Origin: JAEVLT01 sp964484065
Lineage (GTDB): Bacteria > Bacillota > Bacilli > Bacillales > Cytobacillaceae
Assembly: GCA_964484065.1 (NCBI GenBank)
Contig: CAZAEW010000066.1
Location: 1 to 19,183 of the forward strand
Direction: 5' to 3'
DNA: 19,183 nt
Part shown: positions 1 to 7,083 of the stretch, one piece after another
How the letters are laid out: each line of letters starts with the position of its first letter
How positions within the stretch are numbered: position 1 is the first letter of the stretch
Notes under the pieces: model-generated
The model's input: the letters and a program-made list of their open reading frames with translations, nothing else
Databases searched by the model: none
Told to the model about the DNA's origin: nothing
Position numbers and translations under genes: made by a program

Positions 1-237
1 GATAAGTTAGTCGTACACCGTGCGCGCCGTATCCAGTTCTTCTTATCACAAAACTTCCACGTTGCTGAACAGTTCACTGGTCAGCCTGGATCTTACGTAC
101 CTGTTAAAGAAACCGTTAAAGGATTCAAAGAAATCCTTGAAGGTAAATATGACCATCTTCCAGAAGATGCATTCCGCCTCGTTGGCCGTATTGAAGAAGT
201 GGTTGAGGCCGCAAAACGCATGGGTGTAGAGGCCTAA
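1..237 (+). CDS. atpD: ATP synthase F1 beta subunit, C-terminal end (partial)
   Basis: The open frame runs from the first base of the window and ends at TAA 235-237, giving the last 78 residues of a protein whose start is outside. It contains the segments RARRIQFFLSQNFHVAEQFT, PGSYVPVKETVKGFKEIL and a C-terminus RIEEVVEAAKRMGVEA, which I recognise as the C-terminal helical domain of F1-ATPase beta. This domain carries the region that contacts the gamma subunit during rotary catalysis. The catalytic P-loop domain lies upstream and is not visible. The next gene starts 21 bp downstream and encodes epsilon, the normal order at the end of a bacterial atp operon, which supports the call. Confidence 0.97.
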   Translation, partial: DKLVVHRARRIQFFLSQNFHVAEQFTGQPGSYVPVKETVKGFKEILEGKYDHLPEDAFRLVGRIEEVVEAAKRMGVEA

Positions 238-258
238 ATCCTGCCAGGAGGGTAAAAA

Positions 259-666
259 ATGAAGACGATCAAAGTCAATGTTGTTACTCCTGATGGCTCG
301 GTGTTTGATTCTGATGTGGAAATGGTAAGTACAAAAGCTCAAAGTGGCGAGCTGGGTGTTTTACCCGGACACATTCCATTGGTTGCACCGTTAGAAATCG
401 GCTCCGTTCGTCTCAAAAAAGACGGAAAAACGGAACTTGTTGCCGTGAGCGGCGGATTTTTAGAAGTTCGTCCTGATCAAGTAACAATCTTAGCCCAAGC
501 AGCCGAATTGGCAACTGATATCGATGTTGAACGTGCTCTTAGAGCAAAAGAACGTGCAGAGCAGCGTATGCAAGAAGCTCACCAGGAAGATGTAGACTTC
601 CGCCGTGCACAACTTGCCCTTCGACGCGCAATCAACCGCCTTGCCATTGCTGAACATAGAATGTAA
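259..666 (+). CDS. atpC: ATP synthase F1 epsilon subunit
   Basis: This 135-residue protein is the usual length for bacterial F1 epsilon. Epsilon is part of the central rotor stalk, couples gamma to the c-ring and inhibits ATP hydrolysis through its C-terminal helices. Residues about 1-85 form the beta-sandwich domain, with the family signatures VNVVTPDGSVFDSDVEMV, GELGVLPGHIPLVAPL and VSGGFLEVRPDQVTILA. Residues about 88-135 form the helical hairpin, starting DIDVERALRAKERAEQRM. ATG 259 is preceded by GGAGGG at 246-251, which sets the start. It follows atpD by 21 bp and is directly followed by a rho-independent terminator, so it is the last gene of the atp operon. Confidence 0.98.
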   Translation: MKTIKVNVVTPDGSVFDSDVEMVSTKAQSGELGVLPGHIPLVAPLEIGSVRLKKDGKTELVAVSGGFLEVRPDQVTILAQAAELATDIDVERALRAKERAEQRMQEAHQEDVDFRRAQLALRRAINRLAIAEHRM

Positions 667-670
667 TAAT

Positions 671-701
671 AAAAAACCTTCCTATTATGGAAGGTTTTTT
701 T
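671..701 (+). terminator. Rho-independent terminator of the atp operon
   Basis: The arms AAAAAACCTTCC (671-682) and GGAAGGTTTTTT (689-700) pair perfectly around a 6-nt loop and end in a T tract, 4 bp after the atpC stop. This is a textbook intrinsic terminator on the + strand. Confidence 0.95.
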
Positions 702-731
702 GTTAATTAGGTCAAAAGTACGAGGTCGGAC

Positions 732-760
732 TCGTAACGGGGAAAACTTTATGGTAAAAT
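732..760 (+). promoter_or_regulatory. Possible extended -10 promoter for the DUF952 gene
   Basis: TGGTAAAAT at 752-760 fits the extended -10 form TGnTAtAAT. The hexamer 17 bp upstream (TCGTAA, 732-737) matches the -35 consensus at only 3 of 6 positions. Because the atp terminator lies upstream, the DUF952 gene needs its own promoter, and this is the best candidate I see. It is tentative. Confidence 0.35.
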
Positions 761-803
761 AGAAACGAGAAGTCAAAATTGCATACTATACATACATTCA
801 CCG

Positions 804-837
804 CACCTTTCGCCCGTTTCGAAAGGTGTTTTATTTT
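804..837 (+). terminator. Terminator-like hairpin in the leader of the DUF952 gene
   Basis: CACCTTTCG (804-812) and CGAAAGGTG (820-828) form a perfect 9-bp stem with a 7-nt loop, followed by TTTTATTTT. It sits about 30 bp before the next start codon. If the upstream promoter candidate is real, this is inside the leader and could attenuate transcription. It could equally be a second stop for atp readthrough. Confidence 0.65.
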
Positions 838-867
838 GTCAGACAAATCATTTTTTGAGGGAGCTGG

Positions 868-1221
868 ATGAGGATGGAAAAGGAAAATGTAATTTTGCAC
901 ATCATATCAGAAGGAGAGTGGGAAAAAGTAAAGAACGAGAACTATTATTTTCCGGATAGCCTAAAAACAGAAGGCTTTATCCATTGTGCAACGAAAGACC
1001 AAATCTTAAACCTTGTCGAATTCATCTACAAGGAAAATGTAAACTTCAAGCTTCTTTACATCGATCCCGATAAATTAACTGCAAAACTCGTCTATGAGGA
1101 TCTTCGGAAAACAGGAAAGTCGTTCCCGCATATTTATGGTGCCCTTAATTTAAGCGCAATAACAAAGGTTGTTGACTTCAAACCGACACCAAGCGGAACA
1201 TTTGAATTGCCCGTAGGATAG
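868..1221 (+). CDS. DUF952-family protein
   Basis: This protein of 117 residues matches the small single-domain DUF952 family by its signatures: an N-terminal VILHIISEGEWEKV, a central GFIHCATKDQILNLVEF, and FPHIYGALNL near the C-terminus. The function of the family is not established to my knowledge. No signal peptide or membrane segment is visible, so it is probably cytosolic. GAGGGAG at 857-863 serves as ribosome binding site. ATG 868 lies 4 nt from it and a second in-frame ATG at 874 lies 10 nt from it, so the true start may be two codons later. The gene stands alone between the atp terminator and the nuo promoter and is preceded by a terminator-like hairpin. It has no obvious functional link to either neighbour. 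Confidence 0.85.
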   Translation: MRMEKENVILHIISEGEWEKVKNENYYFPDSLKTEGFIHCATKDQILNLVEFIYKENVNFKLLYIDPDKLTAKLVYEDLRKTGKSFPHIYGALNLSAITKVVDFKPTPSGTFELPVG

Positions 1222-1491
1222 GGTTCCTAATATTTTACATTGTAAATGATTATTTTAAATTGCCCTAATATGATAAATATCACTGACAAACGGATATGTT
1301 TACTATTAAATGTTCTATTGTATGAAACAAAACCTTGAATACGGAATGAAAATGTCTGATCAGCGAGGGTGGAAATAGGTGTTTTTCTGTCCTCGCTCTT
1401 TCATTTGGGAGGAAACGCGATATTTGTAGAAATTCGCCTTATTTTAGGGAAAATTTTTGTTCACACAAATTCCAAATTTCTGACCCGATTA
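1222..1491. other. Gene-free stretch with a bipartite hairpin and a weak promoter-like pair
   Basis: No convincing gene lies here. AGCGAGG (1362-1368) and CCTCGCT (1391-1397) form a 7-bp stem. Inside it GAAA and TTTC can pair across symmetric 3-nt internal loops, and a pyrimidine-rich stretch CTTTCATTT follows. CTGACA (1283-1288) and TTAAAT (1306-1311) are spaced 17 bp and could be a weak promoter reading toward it. An 18-codon ORF beginning near 1322 lacks a ribosome binding site and overlaps the hairpin, so I did not call it. Confidence 0.45.
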
Positions 1492-1520
1492 TCGACACAA
1501 AATTACAACAATGTTATAAT
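1492..1520 (+). promoter_or_regulatory. Sigma-A promoter of the nuo operon
   Basis: TCGACA (1492-1497) matches the -35 consensus at 5 of 6 positions. A spacer of exactly 17 bp follows, then TATAAT (1515-1520) preceded by TGT, a perfect extended -10. The predicted start point is near 1527, leaving a leader of about 50 nt before nuoA. This is the strongest vegetative promoter in the window and suits a long operon. Confidence 0.85.
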
Positions 1521-1578
1521 GTATTCGGTTACATGTTTCATTTAATAAGAAAATTCTACAACATTGGAGGGGATAGAC

Positions 1579-1953
1579 ATGGAACAACTGCATGTGTATC
1601 AGAATAGTTATCTGATAGTTTTCGTGTTTCTGTGTCTTGGGATCTTGCTGCCTGCGGTAGCTTTATTTTTGGGCAAGCTTTTGCGTCCTCAAAAGCCGAG
1701 CGATGCGAAAGAATCCACATATGAAAGCGGTCTTGAGCCATTTCACGATTCACGTGTACAGTTCAATGTCCGCTATTATATTTTTGCCCTTATGTTCGTC
1801 GTGTTCGATGTCGAAACAGTATTTTTATACCCTTGGGCCGTAGCATACGACAAATTAGGCGTTTTTGCGTTGATTGAAATGTTAATTTTTGTCGTTATGT
1901 TAATAATTGGTCTAGTCTATGCTTGGAAGAAGAAGGTGCTACGATGGATCTAA
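1579..1953 (+). CDS. nuoA: NADH dehydrogenase-like complex I subunit A
   Basis: This 124-residue protein has three predicted membrane helices (about 9-32, 65-88 and 94-116). The conserved loop between the first two helices contains KESTYESGLEPFHDSRVQF, diagnostic of NuoA/ND3. NuoA sits where the membrane arm meets the quinone site, and this loop takes part in coupling. GGAGGGG at 1566-1572 lies 6 nt before ATG 1579, so this start is preferred over an in-frame TTG at 1564, which would overlap the ribosome binding site. It is the first gene after the nuo promoter and overlaps nuoB by 10 bp. Confidence 0.97.
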   Translation: MEQLHVYQNSYLIVFVFLCLGILLPAVALFLGKLLRPQKPSDAKESTYESGLEPFHDSRVQFNVRYYIFALMFVVFDVETVFLYPWAVAYDKLGVFALIEMLIFVVMLIIGLVYAWKKKVLRWI

Positions 1954-2456
1954 AACTAGACGGCATTTCACCGCAAGAGATGGAAGAACTTCAAAGAAAT
2001 GTATTTTTAACTACGCTAGAGCAAATTAAAGCATGGGCACGAAGCAATTCGCTGTATCCAGTGACATTTGGTCTGGCTTGTTGTGCGATTGAAATGATGG
2101 GTGTCGGTTCTTCCCATTATGACTTAGACCGGTTTGGTTCTTTCTTCCGTAACTCTCCGAGGCAATCCGACTGTATGATTGTGTCAGGAACAGTAACGAA
2201 AAAGATGGCGCCGCTTTTGCGCCGTATCTATGATCAAATGTCTGAGCCAAAATGGGTAATTGCAATGGGATCTTGTGCGACCGCCGGCGGTCCATATGTG
2301 AGATCTTATTCGGTTGTAAAAGGGGTCGACCAAATTGTTCCTGTTGATGTGTACATTCCAGGGTGCCCTCCAAACCCGGCCGCTTTGATTTATGGAATCA
2401 ATAAACTAAGAGAAAAGATTCGTTACGAGGCGAAAACTGGGAAGAAGGTGATGTAA
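1944..2456 (+). CDS. nuoB: Complex I subunit B, carries the terminal N2 [4Fe-4S] cluster
   Basis: This 170-residue protein has the four NuoB cluster ligands in standard spacing: the tandem pair Cys46-Cys47 in FGLACCAIEMM, Cys111 in MGSCATAGGPY, and Cys141 in VPVDVYIPGCPPNPAALIYG. N2 passes electrons to quinone at the interface with NuoD. The N-terminus before residue 20 is short and there is no membrane segment, so it is a peripheral-arm protein. I chose ATG 1944, preceded by AGAAGG. An in-frame TTG 21 bp upstream has no support. The gene overlaps nuoA by 10 bp and ends 3 bp before nuoC, so translation is probably coupled. Confidence 0.98.
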   Translation: MDLKLDGISPQEMEELQRNVFLTTLEQIKAWARSNSLYPVTFGLACCAIEMMGVGSSHYDLDRFGSFFRNSPRQSDCMIVSGTVTKKMAPLLRRIYDQMSEPKWVIAMGSCATAGGPYVRSYSVVKGVDQIVPVDVYIPGCPPNPAALIYGINKLREKIRYEAKTGKKVM

Positions 2457-2459
2457 CCG

Positions 2460-3536
2460 ATGAGCGGGGAAAAGGACCTTGAACAATTAAAACGGGAAGC
2501 TGCAGAAAAAGCCAAGGCAGCTGCAGCAGCAAGAAAACAGGCAAAGGAAGCTGGAGCAGCTGAACCGAAGCAAGAAGAGCAAGCAGCCCCTGCCGAAAGT
2601 CCGGAGGAAGCGAAAAAACGGGCTGTTGCTGAAGCAAAGGCCAAGGCCGCAGCACTGAAAAAAGCAAAAGAGACGCAAGCTGAAGCACCTTCTGCGGAAG
2701 ATGATGCCGACCTTGCGAAGAAAAAAGCAATTGCAGCAGCAAAAGCAAAAGCCGCAGCGCTGAAAAAAGCGAAGGAAGCCGGAGTGACGGGAGCTGCAGC
2801 AGAATCAACGGACGGAGCCGATGATGCGAAGGCTAAGGCCGCCGCCGCCGCAAAAGCGAAAGCAGCCGCCGCCGCGAAAGCCAAGGCAGCCGCACAGGCA
2901 AAATCCGGAGCTGGAGCAGGCGGGGATGACGAAAAAGCAAAAGCAATTGCAGCAGCAAAAGCGAAGGCGAAAGCCGCCGCAGCAGCAAAGGCAAAAGGAG
3001 CAGCCGCCGGAAAAGACGGAGCAGCCACAGCGCCTGCCGCAGAGGAAGCAAAACCATCTCCAAATCAGCCATACCTGGATAAATACCGGAAAGTGATTGA
3101 AGAAAATCTGGGGGCTGACATCCTAGAAGATTCCTACATTAATAACTTATCAAATGATGTTCCAACACTTGTCGCTAAAAAAGATACTTATTTCAAGCTT
3201 GCACAATTTTTGAAATACAATGAACTGTTAAGCTTTGATTATTTATCTGAGCTCCACGGAACTGATTTTGAAACGCATATGGAAGTATATGTTCATTTGT
3301 TCTCATATAAAAATCGTCAATCAGTTGCTTTAAAGGTAAAGATTGACCGTGATGAACCAACGATCGAATCCTTGCAGCCGCTATGGGCTGGAGCCGACTG
3401 GCCTGAATGTGAAGCGTACGACCTGCTGGGCATTAAGTTTACAGGGCATCCGAATTTACATCGCATCATGCTCGGAGAAGATTGGGTTGGCCATCCACTT
3501 AGAAAAGATTACAAGCCGTACGATGTGGAGGTGTAA
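2460..3536 (+). CDS. nuoC: Complex I subunit C (30-kDa type) with long Ala/Lys-rich N-terminal extension
   Basis: This protein of 358 residues is about twice the usual size of a stand-alone NuoC. Residues about 205-358 are the NuoC domain, with YLDKYRKVIEENL at its start and the signature WPECEAYDLLGIKFTGHPNL, then DWVGHPLRKDYKPY. NuoC scaffolds the peripheral arm beside NuoD and carries no cofactor. Residues about 8-200 are almost entirely Ala, Lys, Glu and Gln, with repeated AKAKAAA and LKKAKE units and short acidic spacers (DDADLA, DGADDA, GGDDEKA). They are probably extended helix or disordered. ATG 2460 starts 3 bp after the nuoB stop with an AAGGTG-type site. The frame is continuous, so the extension is translated unless an internal start exists. 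I see no strong ribosome binding site in front of residue 205. Confidence 0.95.
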   Translation: MSGEKDLEQLKREAAEKAKAAAAARKQAKEAGAAEPKQEEQAAPAESPEEAKKRAVAEAKAKAAALKKAKETQAEAPSAEDDADLAKKKAIAAAKAKAAALKKAKEAGVTGAAAESTDGADDAKAKAAAAAKAKAAAAAKAKAAAQAKSGAGAGGDDEKAKAIAAAKAKAKAAAAAKAKGAAAGKDGAATAPAAEEAKPSPNQPYLDKYRKVIEENLGADILEDSYINNLSNDVPTLVAKKDTYFKLAQFLKYNELLSFDYLSELHGTDFETHMEVYVHLFSYKNRQSVALKVKIDRDEPTIESLQPLWAGADWPECEAYDLLGIKFTGHPNLHRIMLGEDWVGHPLRKDYKPYDVEV

Positions 3537-3539
3537 CCA

Positions 3540-4640
3540 ATGTTACGAACGGAAGAAATGCTATTAAACGTAGGTCCGCAGCACCCTAGTACGCACGGTG
3601 TTTTCCGGCTGGTTGTCAAATTGGATGGGGAAATTATCAAAGAAGCAACACCTGTTATCGGGTACTTGCATCGTGGAACGGAAAAATTGGCTGAAGACCT
3701 GCAATATACTCAAATCATTCCTTACACAGACCGGTTAGACTATCTTTCGGCTATGACAAATAACTATGTGTTATGCCATTCAGTCGAAACGATGCTGGGT
3801 CTTGAAATTCCTGAGCGGGCAGAGTATTTGCGCGTCATTGCAATGGAATTAGGGAGGATTGCCAGCCACCTTGTTTGGTGGGGAACTTTCCTCCTTGATA
3901 TCGGTGCTGTCAGCCCGTTCTTATATGCATTCCGTGAACGTGAAATGATTATTAATATGCTGAATGAACTGTCCGGAGCCCGCTTAACCTTTAACTACAT
4001 GCGCGTCGGCGGTGTTAAATGGGATGCCCCGGAAGGATGGATTCAGAAAGTAAAAGAATTTATTCCATATATGCGTGAGCAGCTAAAAGGCTATCATTCA
4101 CTTGTATCCGGAAATGAAATTTTCTTGAGCCGTGTAAAAGGCGTCGGTTATTACACGAAAGAAGATGCCTTGAACTATTCACTAAGCGGAGTCAACTTGA
4201 GATGTACCGGCGTAAAATGGGATCTTCGCAAAGATGAGCCGTATTCAATCTATGACCGTTTTGATTTTGACGTACCGGTCAGCGATGGCGGCGATGCTTG
4301 GGCCCGCTATAATTTACGCTTAAAGGAAATTGAAGAATCATTAAAAATCCTTGAGCAGGCCTGCGAACAATTCCCTGCCGAAGGAGAAATTCTTGCAAAA
4401 GTGCCGAAAATCATCAAAGCGCCTAAAGGCGAAGCATTTGTACGGATTGAAGCACCGCGAGGCGAGCTCGGCTGCTATATTTCAAGCGATGGCAAAAAAG
4501 AACCATATCGCTTGAAGTTTAGAAGACCATCGTTTTATAACCTGCAAATTCTCCCGAAACTATTAAAAGGACAAAATATGGCAAACCTCATCGTCATTTT
4601 AGGGGCTATTGACATCGTTCTAGGGGAGGTGGATGGCTGA
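3540..4640 (+). CDS. nuoD: Complex I subunit D (49-kDa), quinone-binding
   Basis: This 366-residue protein is typical for a separate NuoD. It has the opening motif NVGPQHPSTHGVFRLVVKLD, then GYLHRGTEKLAE and YTDRLDYLSAM. By alignment to the known Thermus subunit, His19 (in STHG) and Tyr68 (in LDYLS) correspond to the two residues that hold the quinone head group, and their 49-residue separation agrees. NuoD forms the quinone pocket together with NuoB and NuoH. GTGGAGGTG just upstream and the 3-bp gap to nuoC support ATG 3540. The stop TGA shares its last base with the nuoH start codon. Confidence 0.98.
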   Translation: MLRTEEMLLNVGPQHPSTHGVFRLVVKLDGEIIKEATPVIGYLHRGTEKLAEDLQYTQIIPYTDRLDYLSAMTNNYVLCHSVETMLGLEIPERAEYLRVIAMELGRIASHLVWWGTFLLDIGAVSPFLYAFREREMIINMLNELSGARLTFNYMRVGGVKWDAPEGWIQKVKEFIPYMREQLKGYHSLVSGNEIFLSRVKGVGYYTKEDALNYSLSGVNLRCTGVKWDLRKDEPYSIYDRFDFDVPVSDGGDAWARYNLRLKEIEESLKILEQACEQFPAEGEILAKVPKIIKAPKGEAFVRIEAPRGELGCYISSDGKKEPYRLKFRRPSFYNLQILPKLLKGQNMANLIVILGAIDIVLGEVDG

Positions 4641-5644
4641 TGGTACAGGATTTACTCAACACGAATCCCGGTTGGCTGACCTTTGGAGTGTTCTTTTTAT
4701 TCGGAGTTGTCCTTCTGTTAGTCGTGTTAGGCTTCGTAACCTATGCGATTTTAGCAGAGCGGAAGGTAATGGGTTACATGCAGCTCCGTCACGGCCCGAA
4801 CCAGGTCGGGGGACGCTGGGGGCTATTGCAAACCGTAGCTGACGTTCTTAAGCTTTTACTTAAAGAAGACATTATTCCGAAACTCGCCGATAAACCGTTA
4901 TTTATCATTGCACCGGTGATTGCCTTTGCTCCATCTTTTATGGTGCTGGCAGCAATTCCGTTTACAGATAAATTTCAATTTGCCAATATCGGAATCGGCT
5001 TGCTCTATTACATTGCCATTTCCGGGATGACCGTCGTCGGGGTTGTTACAGGCGGATGGGCATCCAATAACAAATATGCCTTATTAGGGGCAATGCGGGC
5101 AGCAGCGCAGATGGTTTCTTATGAAATTCCGCTCGTCATGTCCGTTCTGGGGATTATCCTTTTATCAGGAAGCTTAAATTTAAATACCATTGTTGAAACG
5201 CAAAGACATGGCTGGTTTATTCTTTATCAACCTATTGCTTTTATCATTTTTTTTATTGCATCAATTGCTGAATTAAACCGGACACCGTTTGACCTTGCTG
5301 AAGCAGAAAATGAACTAATTGCCGGATATCATATTGAGTATTCAGGTTTCCGCTGGGCTTTTTTCATGCTCGCAGAGTACGTGTACTTATTTGCGATGTC
5401 TTCGCTTGTAACCGTTCTGTTCTTTGGCGGCTGGACTTCACCGCTCCATGCATTAGACTTTATTCCTGGGGCCGTTTGGTTCTCGCTTAAATTCGTTTTT
5501 GTATTGTTCCTTTACATTTGGCTCCGCGTGGCAATGCCGCGTATGCGCGCCGACCATCTAATGGAATTTGCCTGGAAAGTTCTTTTACCGGTTGCATTAG
5601 CCAATATTTTCTTAACGGCTCTTATCAAAACGCTCTTTTTTTAA
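4640..5644 (+). CDS. nuoH: Complex I subunit H, membrane anchor of the Q module
   Basis: This 334-residue protein has about eight hydrophobic helices. Recognisable NuoH motifs are AERKVMGYMQLRHGPNQVG near residues 34-52, RAAAQMVSYEIPLVMS, and AELNRTPFDLAEAENELIAG followed by YHIEYSGFRWAFFMLAEY. The last loop carries the charged residues that line the quinone channel and begin the proton path. It starts at ATG 4640 in a TGATG junction with nuoD, with GGGGAGGTGG in the end of nuoD as ribosome binding site, so the two should be translationally coupled. A 48-bp spacer separates it from nuoI. Confidence 0.98.
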   Translation: MVQDLLNTNPGWLTFGVFFLFGVVLLLVVLGFVTYAILAERKVMGYMQLRHGPNQVGGRWGLLQTVADVLKLLLKEDIIPKLADKPLFIIAPVIAFAPSFMVLAAIPFTDKFQFANIGIGLLYYIAISGMTVVGVVTGGWASNNKYALLGAMRAAAQMVSYEIPLVMSVLGIILLSGSLNLNTIVETQRHGWFILYQPIAFIIFFIASIAELNRTPFDLAEAENELIAGYHIEYSGFRWAFFMLAEYVYLFAMSSLVTVLFFGGWTSPLHALDFIPGAVWFSLKFVFVLFLYIWLRVAMPRMRADHLMEFAWKVLLPVALANIFLTALIKTLFF

Positions 5645-5692
5645 AAAACAGGGCGAATTCGAACACTACTCTTATAAAAAGGGGTGAAAAAC

Positions 5693-6112
5693 GTGCTTGG
5701 GTTTACAAAAGGCTTAAAATATACCCTTAAAAACTTAACGCGAGAAAAGGTTACCTATGATTATCCGAATAAGCCGCTCCCGCTGCCGGACCGGTTTCGC
5801 GGGATTCAAAAGTTTTATCCGGAAAAATGCATCGTTTGTAACCAATGTATGAACATTTGCCCAACTCAATGTATCAACCTGACCGGCAAAAAACACCCGG
5901 ACCCAGCGAAAAAAGGGAAAATCATTGATACGTATGATATCAATTTTGAGATTTGCATCCTTTGCGACCTGTGTACGGAGGTTTGCCCAACCGAAGCGAT
6001 TATTATGACAAATAACTTCGAATTGGCACAATTCAGCCGGGATGATCTTTTTAAAAACCTAGAATGGCTGGATGAAAACGACGAAAATATACGGAAGGTG
6101 AATAAACCATGA
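5693..6112 (+). CDS. nuoI: Complex I subunit I, two [4Fe-4S] clusters (N6a, N6b)
   Basis: With the start at GTG 5693 the protein has 139 residues. It has two ferredoxin-type motifs: CIVCNQCMNICP (Cys46, 49, 52, 56) and CILCDLCTEVCP (Cys88, 91, 94, 98). In this family the fourth Cys of each motif completes the other cluster. The N-terminal LPLPDRFRGIQKFYPEKC is the usual NuoI lead-in. A GTG at 5684 is also in frame but lies inside the ribosome binding site AAGGGGTG (5679-5686), which sits 6 nt before GTG 5693, so 5693 is preferred. With no NuoE/F/G encoded here, NuoI is the likely outermost cluster protein and so a candidate docking site for the electron donor. That is inference. It overlaps nuoJ by 4 bp (ATGA). 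Confidence 0.97.
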   Translation: MLGFTKGLKYTLKNLTREKVTYDYPNKPLPLPDRFRGIQKFYPEKCIVCNQCMNICPTQCINLTGKKHPDPAKKGKIIDTYDINFEICILCDLCTEVCPTEAIIMTNNFELAQFSRDDLFKNLEWLDENDENIRKVNKP

Positions 6113-6630
6113 CATTTTCCGGTGAATTTTTTGCCTTCATGATCCTTGCTCTTATCGCGATCATTGGCGGTGTATTACTATTAAATTTGAATAAAGTTAT
6201 GCATATGGTCGTATCGCTTTTCTTTACGTTTACGGCCATTGCCGGAATCTACGTTTTGCTGTCAGCTGAATTCGTCGCTGGGGCGCAAGTCCTTACGTAT
6301 TCAGGTGCAGTAACCATTATCATGCTGTTCGGAATCATGTTAACCAAACATGATGATGAATCCGAACATGAAACAAAAGCGAGTAAGTGGCGCAAATTCT
6401 TGGTGTTTTTGGGAGTCCTCGGCTTTGCTTTTGCCGTTTATATCGGAATTTACAATTGGGATATTCCACAGGAAGCAAGCAAGCTGCATATCGATAACAC
6501 GTTGAAGATTGGTAAGGCGCTTTACTCCAATTATGTGATTCCGTTTGAATTAACATCAGTATTATTATTAGTTGCCCTTGTCGGTGCAATTGTTTTAGCC
6601 AAAAAAGATGAGAAGGAGGATGAGGAATGA
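6109..6630 (+). CDS. nuoJ: Complex I subunit J, membrane arm
   Basis: This 173-residue protein has five hydrophobic helices, starting FSGEFFAFMILALIAIIGGV. The motif AEFVAGAQVLTYSGAVTIIM (about residues 54-72) is the NuoJ/ND6 third helix, which contains the pi-bulge involved in conformational coupling. The C-terminus ends in a charged tail KKDEKEDEE. The start overlaps the nuoI stop in ATGA, and its own stop overlaps nuoK in ATGA, a pattern of tight coupling. AAGGTG upstream at about 6094-6100 serves as ribosome binding site. Confidence 0.96.
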   Translation: MTFSGEFFAFMILALIAIIGGVLLLNLNKVMHMVVSLFFTFTAIAGIYVLLSAEFVAGAQVLTYSGAVTIIMLFGIMLTKHDDESEHETKASKWRKFLVFLGVLGFAFAVYIGIYNWDIPQEASKLHIDNTLKIGKALYSNYVIPFELTSVLLLVALVGAIVLAKKDEKEDEE

Positions 6631-6941
6631 GTTCAGTTCCCGCTTCAGCCTTCCTGGCGTTGGCACTCATTTTATTCTGCATTGGCTTATATGGTGCTTT
6701 GACAAAAAGAAACACTGTCATCGTCTTAATATGCATTGAATTGATGCTAAACGCTGTAAACATTAACCTGGTGGCGTTCAGTAAATATGGTCTTACTCCA
6801 TCCATTACTGGACAAATCTTTGCTTTATTTGGAATTACGGTTGCAGCAGCCGAAGCAGCTGTCGGTATTGCTATTCTTTTCTCACTCTACCGCAATCGTA
6901 AATCTGTTCGAATTGATGACGTTAATTCGATGAAACATTAA
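6627..6941 (+). CDS. nuoK: Complex I subunit K, membrane arm (MrpC-like)
   Basis: This 104-residue protein has three membrane helices. Two membrane glutamates known to be needed for proton transfer are present: Glu38 in CIELMLNAVNINLVAF and Glu76 in VAAAEAAVGIAI. AAGGAGGATGAGGAATG supplies a strong ribosome binding site within the end of nuoJ. After its TAA the operon has its only long internal gap (142 bp), which holds two hairpins before nuoL. Confidence 0.97.
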   Translation: MSSVPASAFLALALILFCIGLYGALTKRNTVIVLICIELMLNAVNINLVAFSKYGLTPSITGQIFALFGITVAAAEAAVGIAILFSLYRNRKSVRIDDVNSMKH

Positions 6942-7005
6942 CCGTTTGGTGCATCGAACTTTCAACCTAGGAACGGCCGCTCAAATGGTCGCACCTATGA
7001 TCTGT

Positions 7006-7061
7006 CCCGCTAAAAAATTAGCGGGCCCAATCTGCGCGCAATTTTTAAGCGGTTAGCGCGC
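7006..7061 (+). promoter_or_regulatory. Two hairpins in the nuoK-nuoL intercistronic gap
   Basis: CCCGCTAA (7006-7013) and TTAGCGGG (7018-7025) form a perfect 8-bp stem with an AAAA loop. GCGCGC (7034-7039) and GCGCGC (7056-7061) form a second stem with a 16-nt loop. Neither is followed by a T run, so they are not obvious terminators. Part of the first stem (TAAAAAATT) could alternatively pair with AATTTTTA in the second loop. RNA processing or stability control between the nuoA-K and nuoL-N segments is a reasonable guess. Confidence 0.7.
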
Positions 7062-7083
7062 TTTAAAAAAGGGGAAATTGATA

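Noticed and set aside
1457..1468. Rex-like operator TTGTTCACACAA before nuoA
   Set aside because: A Rex site needs TTGTGA and TCACAA half-sites in an 18-bp palindrome. This is a 12-bp sequence with poor symmetry.
2398..3096. Long open frames on both strands opposite and across the 5' part of nuoC
   Set aside because: They mirror the Ala/Lys-rich repeat of nuoC (poly-Ala, poly-Leu or Gln/Arg-rich translations) and reflect biased codons with few stops, with no ribosome binding site or family signature.
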